Assembly: GCA_020081605.1 (NCBI GenBank)
Contig: JAHREC010000019.1
Span: forward strand, 682,001 to 746,000
DNA: 64,000 nt
DNA from: Albifimbria verrucaria
Lineage: Eukaryota > Ascomycota > Sordariomycetes > Hypocreales > Stachybotryaceae
Direction: 5' to 3'
The translations under genes were made by a program, and so were the position numbers. The notes under the pieces were generated by a model. It did not search any database. It saw only the letters and a program-made list of their open reading frames with translations, and was not told where the DNA came from. Below, piece by piece: positions 11,018 through 22,016 of this stretch; position 1 is the first letter of the stretch, and each line of letters starts with the position of its first letter.

Positions 11018-12657
11018 ATGCGCCGCTCTCCGATATCAAATCACGGCTACGCTGAAGTTCAAGACGCCGACACAGCTTACCCATCTCAAGTTTACCTAGT
11101 TGATTCGGCGGAGTCGCTTAAGCCCATTGACGAAGCAGACGCGCCTGATCCTCCAAATATGCCTGATGATGATGCACTTCCTCTTGGCAAAGCTATTAAG
11201 AAGTATCCAAAAGTCGCGGTATACGGCCTAGGCCTATCCTTAGTTGTCATCGGGTGGGGTATGCGGGCACTGTTATTGGCGATATAAGTAGTGTCGAGTC
11301 TTTCCAAAAGACTATGGCCACATCTTCAACGGCAAACCGGGTGTTCCGACCTTATGGCTCTCGTTATGGGGGCCTCGGCGCCTATTGGAATGACTTTGGG
11401 CTCGGTGTTTGCTGGCTGGTTCCCAGATTACGCCGGGCGGCGGATGAGCTTCTTTGCAGGCAGCGCCATGTCTGCTATAGGTTGCGGCATCGTCCTCACT
11501 TCTATTTTTCCAAAGACTTGGAACTGAAGCGAGCATTGCTCTTCGTCGGGATGATAATACAAGGCATGGCCACCGGCAATCTCAAGATTACAGCCATGAC
11601 TTTCATCTCAGAAATCGCACCCCTTCCCTTCGCGGCTCCATCATGGCATTGATTCCAACCGGAAACTTGATTGGGCAACTTCTTGGTTTTCTCATGCTCT
11701 ATTTGATCAACGGTGTCGAAGGAAAGAGCAGCTATTTATCTGCCTTTGGCTCTCAATTCGCCATGGCTGTTGCGCCATTCATCATGGCATGCTTCATGTC
11801 TGAGAGCCCAGCCTTCTTGGAGGAAAAGGGACAGCACAGCAAAGCGGTTCGAGCTGCTGAAAAATATACGCGCCACGAGTAGACCATATGCAAGCTCTAC
11901 AAAAGATTCGTGGAAGCATCGAAAAGAGAAAGCTAACCATCGAGGAGCGACCTTTGCGGCTTGTTTTGTAGGGACCAACCGTCGTCGAACACTCATAGTT
12001 ATCATGGCGAACTTATTTCCGGTCATGTTTGGACTCGACCTTTTGAGCAAAGCTAGCTATTTCCTACAAACAATAGGAATGAAGTCAAGCGTCAGTCTCT
12101 TGTTTATGATAGGCGGCATTTTGGCCGGTATTGCAGCCAATGCTGCTGGCGTATGGGTTCAGTCCCGAGTAGGGCGCCGACCGTCGAGCCTCACCTCTAT
12201 GAGCCTGGCTGCTCTGCTTTGGACCTGTATGGGCATAGTTGGCATCTGGAAAGGTCCTACAATTGCCCTTGTCATATCTATTATTTTGATCTGCATCATC
12301 ATAGTCTGTGGATTGGGCTGCTGGCCTGCCGGCTATGCTATCATGAGCGAGACAAGTTCTTTGATGCTTCGAGCCAAAACACAAGCCATAGGCGGCATTT
12401 GTCAACAAATCACGGCAGTCGCCATGTCTTTCACCCTTCCGCCGCTTTTCAACACAGATGCAGCCGCTCTGGGTGGTAAGACTGGATTTCTTTTTACAGG
12501 ACTCACTACACTAGCTGTGATTCTCTGCTTCTTTTTCCTTCCTGAGACGAAAGGAAGAGAACAAATAGAGATCGATCGCATGTTCGAAATGCAACTACCT
12601 GCCCGTAAATTTCGACATTGGAAAGTCGATGAGGAACTATCGAAAATGAATGTTTAA
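11018..12657 (+). CDS. MFS sugar porter (hexose/alpha-glucoside type), seven apparent one-base deletions
   Basis: This is a proton-coupled plasma-membrane sugar transporter of the major facilitator sugar-porter family. The protein can be followed from MRRSPISNHGY through VAVYGLGLSLVVIGWG, SSVESFQ, PIGMTLGSVFAGWFPDYAGRR, GNLKITAMTFISEIAP, MALIPTGNLIGQLLG, FVGTNRRRTLIVIMANLFP and the hallmark PETKGREQIEIDRMFE, in the expected order and length (about 545 residues). It changes frame at about 11258, 11309, 11361, 11525, 11632, 11879 and 11956. Each change is explained by one missing base, and no nonsense codon or insertion is needed. No introns are seen. It faces a pectin lyase gene 166 bases away, so uptake of plant-wall sugars is a reasonable but unproven role. 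Calling it a pseudogene would be premature. Confidence 0.8.
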
Positions 12658-12823
12658 GCTAGCTAGAACGTCATAAGCATATAGAGGATGGCTTTTAAGG
12701 CAGTCGTTGGTTAGAATCCATAAGAAGAGAACAATATCAAAATTCAAACTGCAGCATATTTTTGAAAGTACATCCTTCGGTTGGCCCTTCATTGGGAGAC
12801 TCAATTCCATCGTTCTTCCGCCC

Positions 12824-14061
12824 TTAAAGAGTGTTTCCAGCCGAGGCAGGTACAGAGCTAGCAATGGAGCTGGCTGCCTGCGCAGACGGAATATTCTTGC
12901 CAGCAAACAAGTTGAAGAAACTAGTGTCGGTTCCCGTCAGTGAACCAGAGCTTGAAAAGCTGTTGGCGACGCAAGCCCTGCCAATAGCGGAACTGCAAGC
13001 AGACAAGTTGGATCCGGAGCCTCCAAAGATGCGACCCTTGAAGCCTGAAACAAGTACAGTGGGCACACTGGTAAAGTGGTTGCCCTCAAAAGACCCATGC
13101 CGTTGCTATCACCCTCAATGAGGTGACCAGCGTTGGAAGAGAAGACGTTGTTTACCGCGTGGAAAAGAGTGTTTCCGGAAAGAGCAGGGCTTCGGCCTGA
13201 CGTGTAGTATACATAGTTCTTATAGAAAGTGATTTGATCGCTGGTGCCCACGAGCTCCAATCCCCAGTAGGTATGACCGTTGCAAGATGCTGAATATGAT
13301 GTACGGCCATCGATAAAGCTGTTGGAAATAGTAATGCCGTTGCTTGGGTTTTGACCGAATGAGTAATGTTGGCGGCCTAGTGATGACGTCTGTGGTATTG
13401 TTAACAAGTCAATCTGCGATACAGATGGCGGTTGCATAGGGGTCGGATCAACTGACCCTGACATGGTCGATCCAGATGTTCTTGGAGTCAGCAAAGGACA
13501 GAGCATCACCTCCCCAAACGTACTTTGGGTTGAGATTGGTGATGTGAACGTTCTGAATAATAATGTTCGAGACGCCGGAAAACCGAAGCCCTTTGCCGTT
13601 AAGCGTGGCTCCATTACGACCGACAAGTGTTTTGTTACTCTTGACATTGATACCACGATAGCCCGCATTGTCAATGGACACACCGTAAGTAGCTTTTGTA
13701 CATGCGTTCAACGTGTTCAGTAAGGCTTGACCACCGTTGTTGGGCGTGCATGGGTAGGCGTCACAGGCCTGATATGTGGTCGTGCCCTCTGTGCCGACAA
13801 AGTTGATGGTACCTGAGATTACTATGTTGTAGGCTGTGGAGGACTCGAGGTACGACTTGAGTTGCGCCGCCGTCGTTGCGGTCACAGTTGCGCCACTGCC
13901 GCCGCCGGTGACACCAGAAGCGAAGCCCATTGGGGTTCCAGCATAGAGTGCCCGCTTGAAAACTTCCTTCGTTTTTGTTGGCTCCTCGCCCGTAGGCGCA
14001 GAGGCAACAAGGAAGCCAGCAGCGTCAAAGCCACGGTACTGAGCACTTGGGGTGATAGCAT
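12824..14061 (-). CDS. Pectin lyase (polysaccharide lyase family 1)
   Basis: The secreted enzyme cleaves methyl-esterified homogalacturonan by beta-elimination. The best start is the ATG at 14059-14061, which gives the hydrophobic leader MLSPQVLSTVALTLLAS; one base is then missing near 14010-14025 before FLVASAPTGEEPTKTKEVF. The mature part has GFASGVTGGGSG, the PL1 strand NKTLVGRNGATLNGKGLRF, NIIIQNVHITNLNPKYVWGG, DALSFADSKNIWIDHV and RQHYSFGQNPSNGITISN. One intron lies at 13390-13456 and joins the sequence as DHV-R-TSSLGRQH. A second break near 13088 (A4 run) moves the tail into FPTVLVSGFKGRIFGGSG and a Cys-containing end. The short His/Asp-rich calcium site of pectate lyases is not evident, and the SSLGRQHY region fits pectin lyase better. 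Confidence 0.85.
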
Positions 14062-16377
14062 GATGGATGTTTAACAAGGACTATGAGTAAACCAATTGCA
14101 AAAACCAGGGAGAGCTTTGAAGCTTGTCCTACGCCATGGCATAATTCTTGGTTCGAAACTCAAGCTAATATATACTCATATACCATCATATTCTATCAAT
14201 GTGAAGCCATCCTACGTTGCCGATAATCCGGGAAGTTCAGCTGTTATTGGTTATTGCTCCGCTCTTGATGGCTTCTCCACATGAGATTGCCCACTCTGGC
14301 AAGACAAATGCACTGAGGAGCACCCATGATTGGTGGAGTGTTTGTTAGTTGTACACCAACAGTATGGCGTCTTTGGGTGTTTAAATATTCCGTTGACCAG
14401 ATTGGTAGGAGTTTCGTTCGTTGTTTCTCTTTTAATGGCCGAGGTCAACTATAGTTGGCCGTCTAGAGACTCGGCACTTTGCCAATCATCGTTGTATATT
14501 TCCCCGAGATTGGTCTAAAGCACTCGATCACGCCTCGAATCTCCAAGGACCTCCTTGTGTCTAACCCCAACTTTTTCAACAATAGATTCCACTGCGTGCG
14601 TTTCAAAGGTTCACTTTGAGCCATGCCAGGTGCCTCCAGCGGGGTCATCAGTCTCGGATGAACGGACGGACGGATGGACCATTCAGTATTGCGCCGCTAC
14701 GGAACATCTTCCCCAATTCTGCCATTTTTTATTTGTGCCGTGGCCAATGCCACAGCAATGCGGAGCATGGTGTTGAACAAAATCCCTAAGGCAGAACTAT
14801 CGAGGAATTGCTATCTGAGTTCCCATTTTTATTCCTACAATTTGCGATTCGGCAGGTTCATCTTAGTTGTCTATCAGATTAGAGAGGGTAGCTAAGGACC
14901 AACAAGGGTTGTGCAGGTGTTGCAAATAAATGGGATGGGGTTGCTAAGGGTTGAAACACAGTCCATTGCTTATTCAGAGATGGGATCAAAGTACATTGGT
15001 GTGGATGGATAGAGCCTAGCACCAGCTGGTACTAGATCAGACAGGTTAGATCCAAGAACAGTGAATGCCAGGAGCGTCAGATCCTCCGATCAAAGCTTGG
15101 GGCATGTTCTCGGCAGATAGATCTTTAACCCGAGGTTCAGCTTGTAGCTCTTAACTTGTTTTGTTGACCCAAGCAACATCTATGGGCGAACGGACTATTA
15201 TTGCATTGCCAGTTAACCCACTGAATTGTGTTAGCAACTAAGTACTGGTCAAGCTTTGCAATATGTATCGTTGCTGGCAGCATTTTATTCTAATATCATG
15301 TAAGATGTTCATGCTACGTCAGATGATAATATTCTTTGAGGTTATAGGCTGCTATGAACCGAAAAGCCAGAGATCTAGGGTAGCTGTTTGGAAGGCGAGC
15401 TTGGCGAAATCAGCATGTCCCCTGTATACTATCTAAAGGAAGCGTGCATAGACCAGTTAAGCTGATGGGGCCGTCCCTTTCACAAGGCAGGGGCCACAAC
15501 AGGCCCGTTCTACTTTCAGACAGTAGCGCCGGCTTAAAGCCCCGAGCCCTCAATGCTGCGTCCTTTGATCTGGTAGTCGAGGCATCGAGGCGCGTCACCA
15601 CGTGTTGATGCGGGCACATCGTGCCTTGCCAATAGACCGTCATGCAAGTGATCCCCGCTGTATCTATTCCATCGTGTGTGGCCATCCTTACTAGGTAGGT
15701 CATTTATTTATTTGCTTCATCGGCCGGGACCGAGGGCTTCTACGATGGCCGACATCCCTGGTTGCCAAGCCAAGCCTAGCTAGTGCCTTGGATCTTGAAG
15801 TGTCAAAGGATTGCGCTTGAGAAAAGGTGTTGGATGGTAATGCTATGTATTCAACGAATCTAGACGCAATAACATGACGCTACAATATCGGATTGAAGCG
15901 CTAAACAACAACTTCGTCGCCTCATCCTTCTCGCATATTCAACTCTCATTGCCACTCAATTGCCTTCAACAAAGCCCCCAAACAATGTGCAAGGCTAGCA
16001 GCCTCCCCAAGGTTGTGTGTGCCAAAAAGAAAATGCATCCCTGAAGGATCTGCTAATCTTAACAACTCCACCAATTCTACCGATGGCATAGCGTCAGCCT
16101 GCAGGCTTGAAACAGGGAGCGGACCCCAGTTCTGCCATTCCATTGAAACATTGTGAAAGTGTCCAAGCATACTTAAGAAACATCATGGGCCGTTGGTGCT
16201 TACTATGACTCTTTTGAGGTTTGTTTCTTTGTTCATTCTTTCTTTCCTATCTCTTCTCTTCAATAAGCCGCTGGTGACGTTGCGGGTCGACGTTGGGTGT
16301 GGTCAACGTCAATTTTGTTGTCTTTTCCTTCTTTATTTCCTACAGTCATATTCCATTCATTTACTTCACCCGTTACC
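14062..16377. other. Intergenic spacer, 2.3 kb
   Basis: A TATA-like run (ctaatatatactcatatacc) lies about 100 bases upstream of the pectin lyase start, at 14163-14182. The rest has only short unrelated open frames. The segment 16195-16345, just before the glucanase, is pyrimidine-rich, as is common in fungal promoters. Confidence 0.45.
14163..14182 (-). promoter_or_regulatory. Possible TATA region of the pectin lyase gene
   Basis: Read on the minus strand this is an AT-rich stretch containing GTATATATTAG about 100 bases before the predicted start codon. The spacing suits a TATA element but the motif is short. Confidence 0.3.
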
Positions 16378-18255
16378 ATGTTCTCATTCAACTTTTTCAT
16401 CGCCTTGACGGCAATGACATCTCTTGTGTCGGCCGGTGATGTCTTCGTTCATTACATGGTATTAAGTCTCCGTGTTTCCCAGCTCTAATGAATTGTTGTT
16501 GCTAACGCTCTTTATAAGGCCCAAGGACTGACAGGAGACCACGCATCCCAAGATGTGCAGAAGGCTTTGTCCCTAGGTGTCTCAGCCTTTGCCCTCAACA
16601 TTGGTGAGCCAGATGCAGACTGGTGCAAGAGCGCAATCCAGCAGCTTTTCGACGCCGCAGCCGGAACCAACTTCAAGATCTTCTTCAGCCTCGACCTCTA
16701 TGCTAAGCCCGACCCTTATGCCTTCAGCAACCTCATCAACCAGTATTCTTCTCACGAAAGCTACTATGTCGGAGGCCCCAACTCAGCTCCTTTCCTTAGC
16801 ACGTTTTTGGATGCCAGCTGGGAAGCGATAGCTGGGCTCAGTTCCTGGGTTCGCTCAACACCAAGCCATACTTCGTCCCCATGTTCGACCAGGCTCCCGG
16901 CTACTATGATGACCCCGAGGGTTTCTGGGGATACTGGTCAAACACCTTGGACGGATCTTTCTCGTGGGAGAAGTCTTGGCCCGGAAACAGCGATGAACAT
17001 GCCAATATCTCATCTCAAATCGACGAGAAGGTCATGAGCGTTACGCACGCCCACGGCAAGGCATACATGATGGGCCTCTCTTCGCTGCAGTACAAGCACT
17101 TCAAGGGACAGCATTGGTTCCGTTCTGGAGACATTGTTTTCCCCGAACGCATGGCCCAAATCCTCAGCCTCGCCGATAGACCCGAATTCGTGCAGATCCA
17201 GACATGGAACGACGCAGGCGAGAGCCACTATATCGGTCACCTATGGAAGGAGGGTTTGACTCCCGAGATTCTGGCATATGCCAACCAGGAAGAGCACCCC
17301 ACGAGGGATGGCAGCCGCTCGTCGCATCTTTCATTGATGCCTTCAAGAATGGTGCTGATGCTTCCGGAATGCGCCCCGGAAACAAGAAGCAAGTTGTTGG
17401 CTCCATGTGGCACCACGAATTCCTCACCACCTCCGAGTGCACCGGCGACGAGCTGGGCAAGCCCAGTGGACATGGCGCTGCCCGCGACACCGTCAACTGG
17501 GCTGTGGTTATTGGCGATGATCTTGTCAACCACAGTGTTCAAGTCTGGAGTGGGGTGAGATGATCGCCAAGGACCCTTTGGTCCCTGGTCTGAACTACAA
17601 GGCTGTCCCCAACGTCCGTGTCGGAGAGCAGGTAATTCAAGTTGTTGATGCCGAGGGCGTTGTTCTAGCAGAGGCTGGCAGATCAACCAAGGGCATTTCA
17701 CAGAACGCACCGGGCCTGTGCAACTACAACTTCCAGGTCTCTGAGGTGGTTGTGACCAAGGAAGGCAACGTTGCCATCCGAGACGAAGAAGCACCCGACT
17801 CCGAACCAACTACGACAATCTTCTCCAAAGTCACCGCAACCACCATCATTACCATTGTCCCATCCGCCACAGACGGCGCCCCAGTCGACGAGCCTACCAC
17901 GACCGTAAAGGCAACCAGCACCTCTACAGCCATCGTTACCGTGGATCCCTCTGCGCCAGCTGACTCGGAGCCTGTCACAACTGTGAAGGCCACAAGCACT
18001 TTGACGACCATCGTCACCGTGGACCCGGCTACACCAGGGGACTCGGAGCCAACCAGCAGCATCACCTCCACTGTCACAGCAACAACGACAGTAATTGTCC
18101 CAGCTTCTGCTACCCAGGATATTCAGGATGTTGGTGGTCAGCAGACGCCGACTCCTGCAGCTCCCACGGGCGGTCAGCGTGGCCGAAAGGGCAAGGGCCG
18201 AGGCAGGGGCAAGTGGCGTGGCAGAGGCCGGGGTAGAAAGACACAGGAGGAGTAG
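16378..18255 (+). CDS. GH71 alpha-1,3-glucanase (mutanase) with Thr-rich repeats and a basic RG-rich tail
   Basis: The enzyme hydrolyses alpha-1,3-glucan of fungal walls or dental-type mutan. Exon 1 (16378-16458) encodes the signal peptide MFSFNFFIALTAMTSLVSAG and VFVHYM; the intron is 16459-16518. The catalytic domain follows: SLGVSAFALNIGEPDADWC, FKIFFSLDL, PYFVPMFDQAPGYYDDPEG, GFWGYWSNTLDG and the GH71 signature VQIQTWNDAGESHYIG. Then comes a beta-rich domain ending CNYNFQVSEVVVTKEGN. Three frame breaks, each a missing base, fall at about 16825-16845, 17297-17300 (C run) and 17552-17555 (G run). After the enzyme part come three copies of an approximately 32-residue Thr/Ser repeat (DEPTTTVKATSTST / DSEPVTTVKATSTLT / DSEPTSSITSTVTAT). 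The last 25 or so residues are highly basic (GRKGKGRGRGKWRGRGRG). No CBM24 is seen. The gene converges on a chitinase gene. Confidence 0.9.
17881..18093 (+). repeat. Tandem Thr/Ser-rich coding repeat in the GH71 C-terminal stalk
   Basis: About three diverged copies of a roughly 96-base unit encode (D)(S/E)EPxTTVKATSTxTxIVTVDPxxP. The composition suggests an O-glycosylated stalk separating the enzyme from the basic tail. Confidence 0.75.
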
Positions 18256-18483
18256 AAAGGGGTACATTTATCAATTATTTTACACGTTATTTGATGTATG
18301 ATATTAGCTATTAGCTAGACATGACATTGGGCTGTTTTCGAAGCCTCGAGTATATATTCAATTCGTTTGATCATTTGAACTCTTACCGCGCTGAGCACAG
18401 CTATACACTGACCTGTCACTATGAGACACCCTTGTAACTAGCGATAACTTAGTTCGATTCAGCTGTCACCTAACATGACCTAT

Positions 18484-20027
18484 TTATGCCTGGTTAAGCT
18501 TCTTAAACCCAGCTTGCATAGCTTCCAGATGGCTCCAGTCATTGGTATCACCACCAATGCTCCACGCCATAACGCTCTTAACACCACGACTGGCTGCCAT
18601 TAGGTCAATTTTCTTGGCAATGAGTTCAGGGGTGTCCCAAGACCAGAAAATATGAGTGTTCGCATCCCAGTACCACTCAGCACCGAGTGCCTCATCCGTG
18701 CGGCTCTGATCCATAGCCTTGAGGAAAGAAGCTGTGATGTCGATGCCTTCACATCGGCCGAAGGCTGATTGACAGCCTGTGCCACAGTGGGCTGCAGTAT
18801 CGCCACTACATGTCATGTCAGTTATCGCTCCTTATAGAAAGTCTGAGTCCAAGCTTTCGTTACTCACCAGAAACCTGAGGTCGAGCAGCAGAAGCCCTCA
18901 CCGCACTTGAAGTTGGTGTCGGCTCCACAGGTAGCGTCAGGAGAGAGTGTCAGATTCTTCGGAGGGGCCACAAAGTTGGCCTTCTCGAAAGTCATAGATC
19001 CAGACTTGCCTGTGTCACTTCCATCCGTGGGGTTCTCCAAAAGCTCAGTGGGACAGCCGATAGGTTGGTCGCATGCATATCCCTCCTTAGTGGTGAACCA
19101 TTTTGCGTAGAAGGGGACACCGAATACAAGCTTCTTAGCAGGGAAACCGAGACTGATGTACTTGTCGATAGAACGCAACGCTCCCTGGACAGAAGTTTGA
19201 GGGGCAGTGTAGTTATCTCGTCGGTTCATGAGATCGTATGTCATTACCTGTGTGGCAGCCAAAAGTCAGCGGATGTCGGCATTGCAGCCCTTTGATCACT
19301 CACGTTTACAAAATCCACAGCGCGGTTTATCTTGGGGACCTGGGCAGAAGTGTAGGCAATCATATCGCGCTCGAGGCCAGGGACAGCGATAGACAGCTCC
19401 TTCTTTCCAATGGCCTTCTTGATCTCCTCCAGCAGGCTGGGGTAGGTTTCGATCTCGGATGCCTTCTCTGAGTTAGGAGTTCGCTTGTAATCTTCTCCGT
19501 TACCACCGGGGTATTCCCAGTCGATGTCTGTAAAACAGGTAAGAGAGCTGCCTACCCGGTGCCGGAGTAATGACTTACCAACGCAGTCATAGCCCAGCGT
19601 GTCGAGAGTATTGGCGATGTTCTTGGCGAACCTAGCACGAGACTCTGGAGTCTTTGCGCCCTCACTAAAACCTGCAGTATCGGCCCATCCGCCGAGAGCC
19701 AGGCATACTCGGGTGCCATTATCGAAAAGAGCGCGAACTTCGTTCAGAGGCTGAAACAGGGTGTATACGCCGGGGGTTCTGCCGCGAATAGAGACGAGTT
19801 GGCAAACGACATTATGACATGTGTAATGCCGGCTGTGGGCGCTTTGTCAATGGAACTAATCTTTCGCCATCTTGATGGGTTCAAATCAGTATTAGCTAGA
19901 TCGAAATCACTGAAGAAAATGAATACTAAGCGAGTGCAACTCACTGATCATAGTAGAGAACATAACGCGACTCGCTGGCACAGGCGGTAGCGACAGCCGC
20001 AAGGCCAAGAAGTGTTTGGTAATGCAT
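18484..20027 (-). CDS. GH18 chitinase with an internal CBM18 (hevein-type) chitin-binding module
   Basis: The secreted endochitinase has five exons: 19945-20027, 19579-19870, 19304-19527, 18868-19247 and 18484-18805. The leader MHYQTLLGLAAVATACA is followed by RYVLYYDQW, AGITHVIMSFANSSLF, VCLALGGW (substrate-binding strand) and the catalytic DxxDxDxE as DCVDIDWE, the last formed across the 19528-19578 intron. Later come VMTYDLMNRRDNY and the final barrel strand GVKSVMAWSIGGD. Between them sits a cysteine-dense module, CGADTNFKCGEGFCCSTSG then FCGDTAAHCGTGCQS, whose spacing matches hevein/CBM18. It is interrupted by the last intron (18806-18867). One base is missing in the G5 run at 19772-19776 (PPG-VYTLFQPLNEVRA). 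The gene converges on the GH71 gene, 228 bases apart. Together they would attack chitin and alpha-glucan of fungal walls. Confidence 0.92.
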
Positions 20028-21575
20028 AATATGTAAATGAATTGGGAGTCAATAGCTAAAATAAACAGAAATACTAAGGAGTGACTGAGTGGCTAGGTTG
20101 ATGAGCAGAGTTGAAGGGCAGTTGGCCTTGATCCGCAACAAAGAATGCGAACGGCGTCCCCAGGGAGTATGGCAGCTTTTATGGCATTCATCTCCATTGC
20201 AATACTATAGAAATTAGCCTCAATTATTAGTTATAGATTATTATAAAAGACTACGTAACGCCTGTCAAGGACATGCCCCGATGACTTGAGCAGGGTCAAT
20301 TGCTAGCAAAAGTTCTAGCCATTGCTGTAGATATCGTATGTTTAAAGTTTACATGGGGGTAATGAATAAATTACGCTAGGAACTGGGGTATGGAACGGAC
20401 TCGGCACATATCTTGCTGCCCTGGTCTTGTTTAGTTGCCATTGACAGCTTGGCGTTGGCGCTTCGGCATCCGTCCGTCTGCATGCCATTTCTGACGCGCG
20501 TTGTCCCAGTCGGAAGTTTGGGAGGCCACACAAGCATGGCTGAAGAGGCCAAAGCATTTTCTTGAGTCTTGTCAAGCCCGTGTACCAATTGTAGATCAAA
20601 GCCAAACAATTCTCGAGGGCTGGACTCTCATGGGCTCTTCAGCTTGAGTCGCAACTTACGTGACATTCATCACTCTCCTGAGACGTTTGAGAGTTACCCG
20701 TACTGGTGTTGGTGTACTACAACAGTCGTGAGTATTTCCAGGAAAGGAGAAGACCCAAAACTGCCTACCAAACTATCATAGCGCACTAAGAGCGTTGTGA
20801 CGTTCCCCTTTGGCGCTTGTCTAACGTCTTTTGGTCTCCAGAAGCCTTTCAAATTAATTTGCAAGGCCCAAGATTAAAAGATCATGCGCACTGCGCCTAT
20901 CTTCTCATTTACTAAGAAACGGAACATCCCGGCAGGTTACCTTCGGTGCATCTCCGCAATTTCTTTGCGGCACTTAAAGACAAGACACAGACATTGGCGG
21001 GATGTTCGGTCGATGGGAATTTAACCTAGTATACGATTCTGGTATGGATCTTCCATTATTAAATTGCATCATGAAGGCCGCAGCATGGGGCATCGTCCCA
21101 GACTCTCGGGAGGGTCGGAAATCGGCTCCTCATAAGGAGCTCTCTGATCACCCCTGCTCCCACATTGATCCATCCACATTTGCTGATCCTTTGGGATATG
21201 CTCAGGAACATGAGCTGGAATTTATATGGGAACCTTACAAATTCTTGTTACTGGATTAGATAATTCAACCATTGTAATCCCCATGCACTTAAAAGCTGCT
21301 TCGCCACTTCTTGTCAAATACCGAGGAGTAAACACACGGTTAGGAAGTTGCTGTTGTGATCTAGCTCCTACTATGGAATCCCCACATTCTAGTTAGCCAA
21401 CCTGGATGGCCTGTCACAGAACGCATGTCTTTATATCCTTGATCCTTGGTGCTGCCTTAGTGGACTCCAACGTTGCGTCATGTGACACAAATGAACAATA
21501 ATAGCCGGCTAATCTGGACTTTGACCGTCTGCACTTCGTAAAGATGTCCCTAGACCTTCAATCTCTGGAACCAGT
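20028..21575. other. Intergenic spacer, 1.5 kb
   Basis: Upstream region of the chitinase (minus) and downstream flank of the first small secreted protein. No recognisable coding sequence. Confidence 0.5.
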
Positions 21576-22016
21576 TCAGTTGACAAATTGAGTAGATCCA
21601 ATGAAGTGGTTGTAGCACTTGGTTTCGCCACCCGGAATACTAAGAACGCTCCCATCATCCTCGGCAGTGCAGCCAAGCTTGCTTGACACTTGGACTGTTC
21701 GTGAATAGGTCAGCCTCTTTCCAATAAATATCAACGTTACTAATGGATAGCTCAACCTACATGGTCTCTTCGCAGAGTTCCCAACGAGCTCAAAGCTCAC
21801 GTAAGGCTTCCAGGTCTTGGTAGTGTCGGCATAGCAGGTATCCTGTCCTCTGTCGACATAAACATTGTTCTCCAGCCAATCTCCTGTACAGTCTGCTCCA
21901 GAGTAGAAGTTGGCAACAATGATTCCCACGTCCCGGCTTTCAATGTTACTTGTCGGGATAGCAGATGTGCCCGTAACGGCAAGCATCAAAGTTGCGATCC
22001 CAACGGTAAAGTGCAT
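21576..22016 (-). CDS. Small secreted cysteine protein, paralogue 1
   Basis: The leader MHFTVGIATLMLAVTGTSAIP predicts secretion. The body begins with VGIIVANFYSGADCTGDWLE, and exon 1 ends in YVSFELVGNSAKRP. An intron at 21695-21760 (66 bases, in frame) is followed by QVSSKLGCTAEDDGSVLSIP and KCYNHFIGSTQFVN. Spliced length is about 124 residues with four cysteines in the mature part. No known enzyme domain is visible. The gene at 23281-23712 shares leader, intron position, cysteine spacing and the terminal (C)Y-x(3)-IGS-x-QF-x-N, so the two form a local family. Size and features are those of candidate effectors or antimicrobial-type proteins, but function is unknown. Confidence 0.85.
   Translation of the reverse strand: MHFTVGIATLMLAVTGTSAIPTSNIESRDVGIIVANFYSGADCTGDWLENNVYVDRGQDTCYADTTKTWKPYVSFELVGNSAKRPCRLSYPLVTLIFIGKRLTYSRTVQVSSKLGCTAEDDGSVLSIPGGETKCYNHFIGSTQFVN

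Noticed and set aside
15410..16170. Two minus-strand frames (97 and 74 codons)
   Set aside because: No family resemblance, leader or plausible splice partners; composition is that of random frames.
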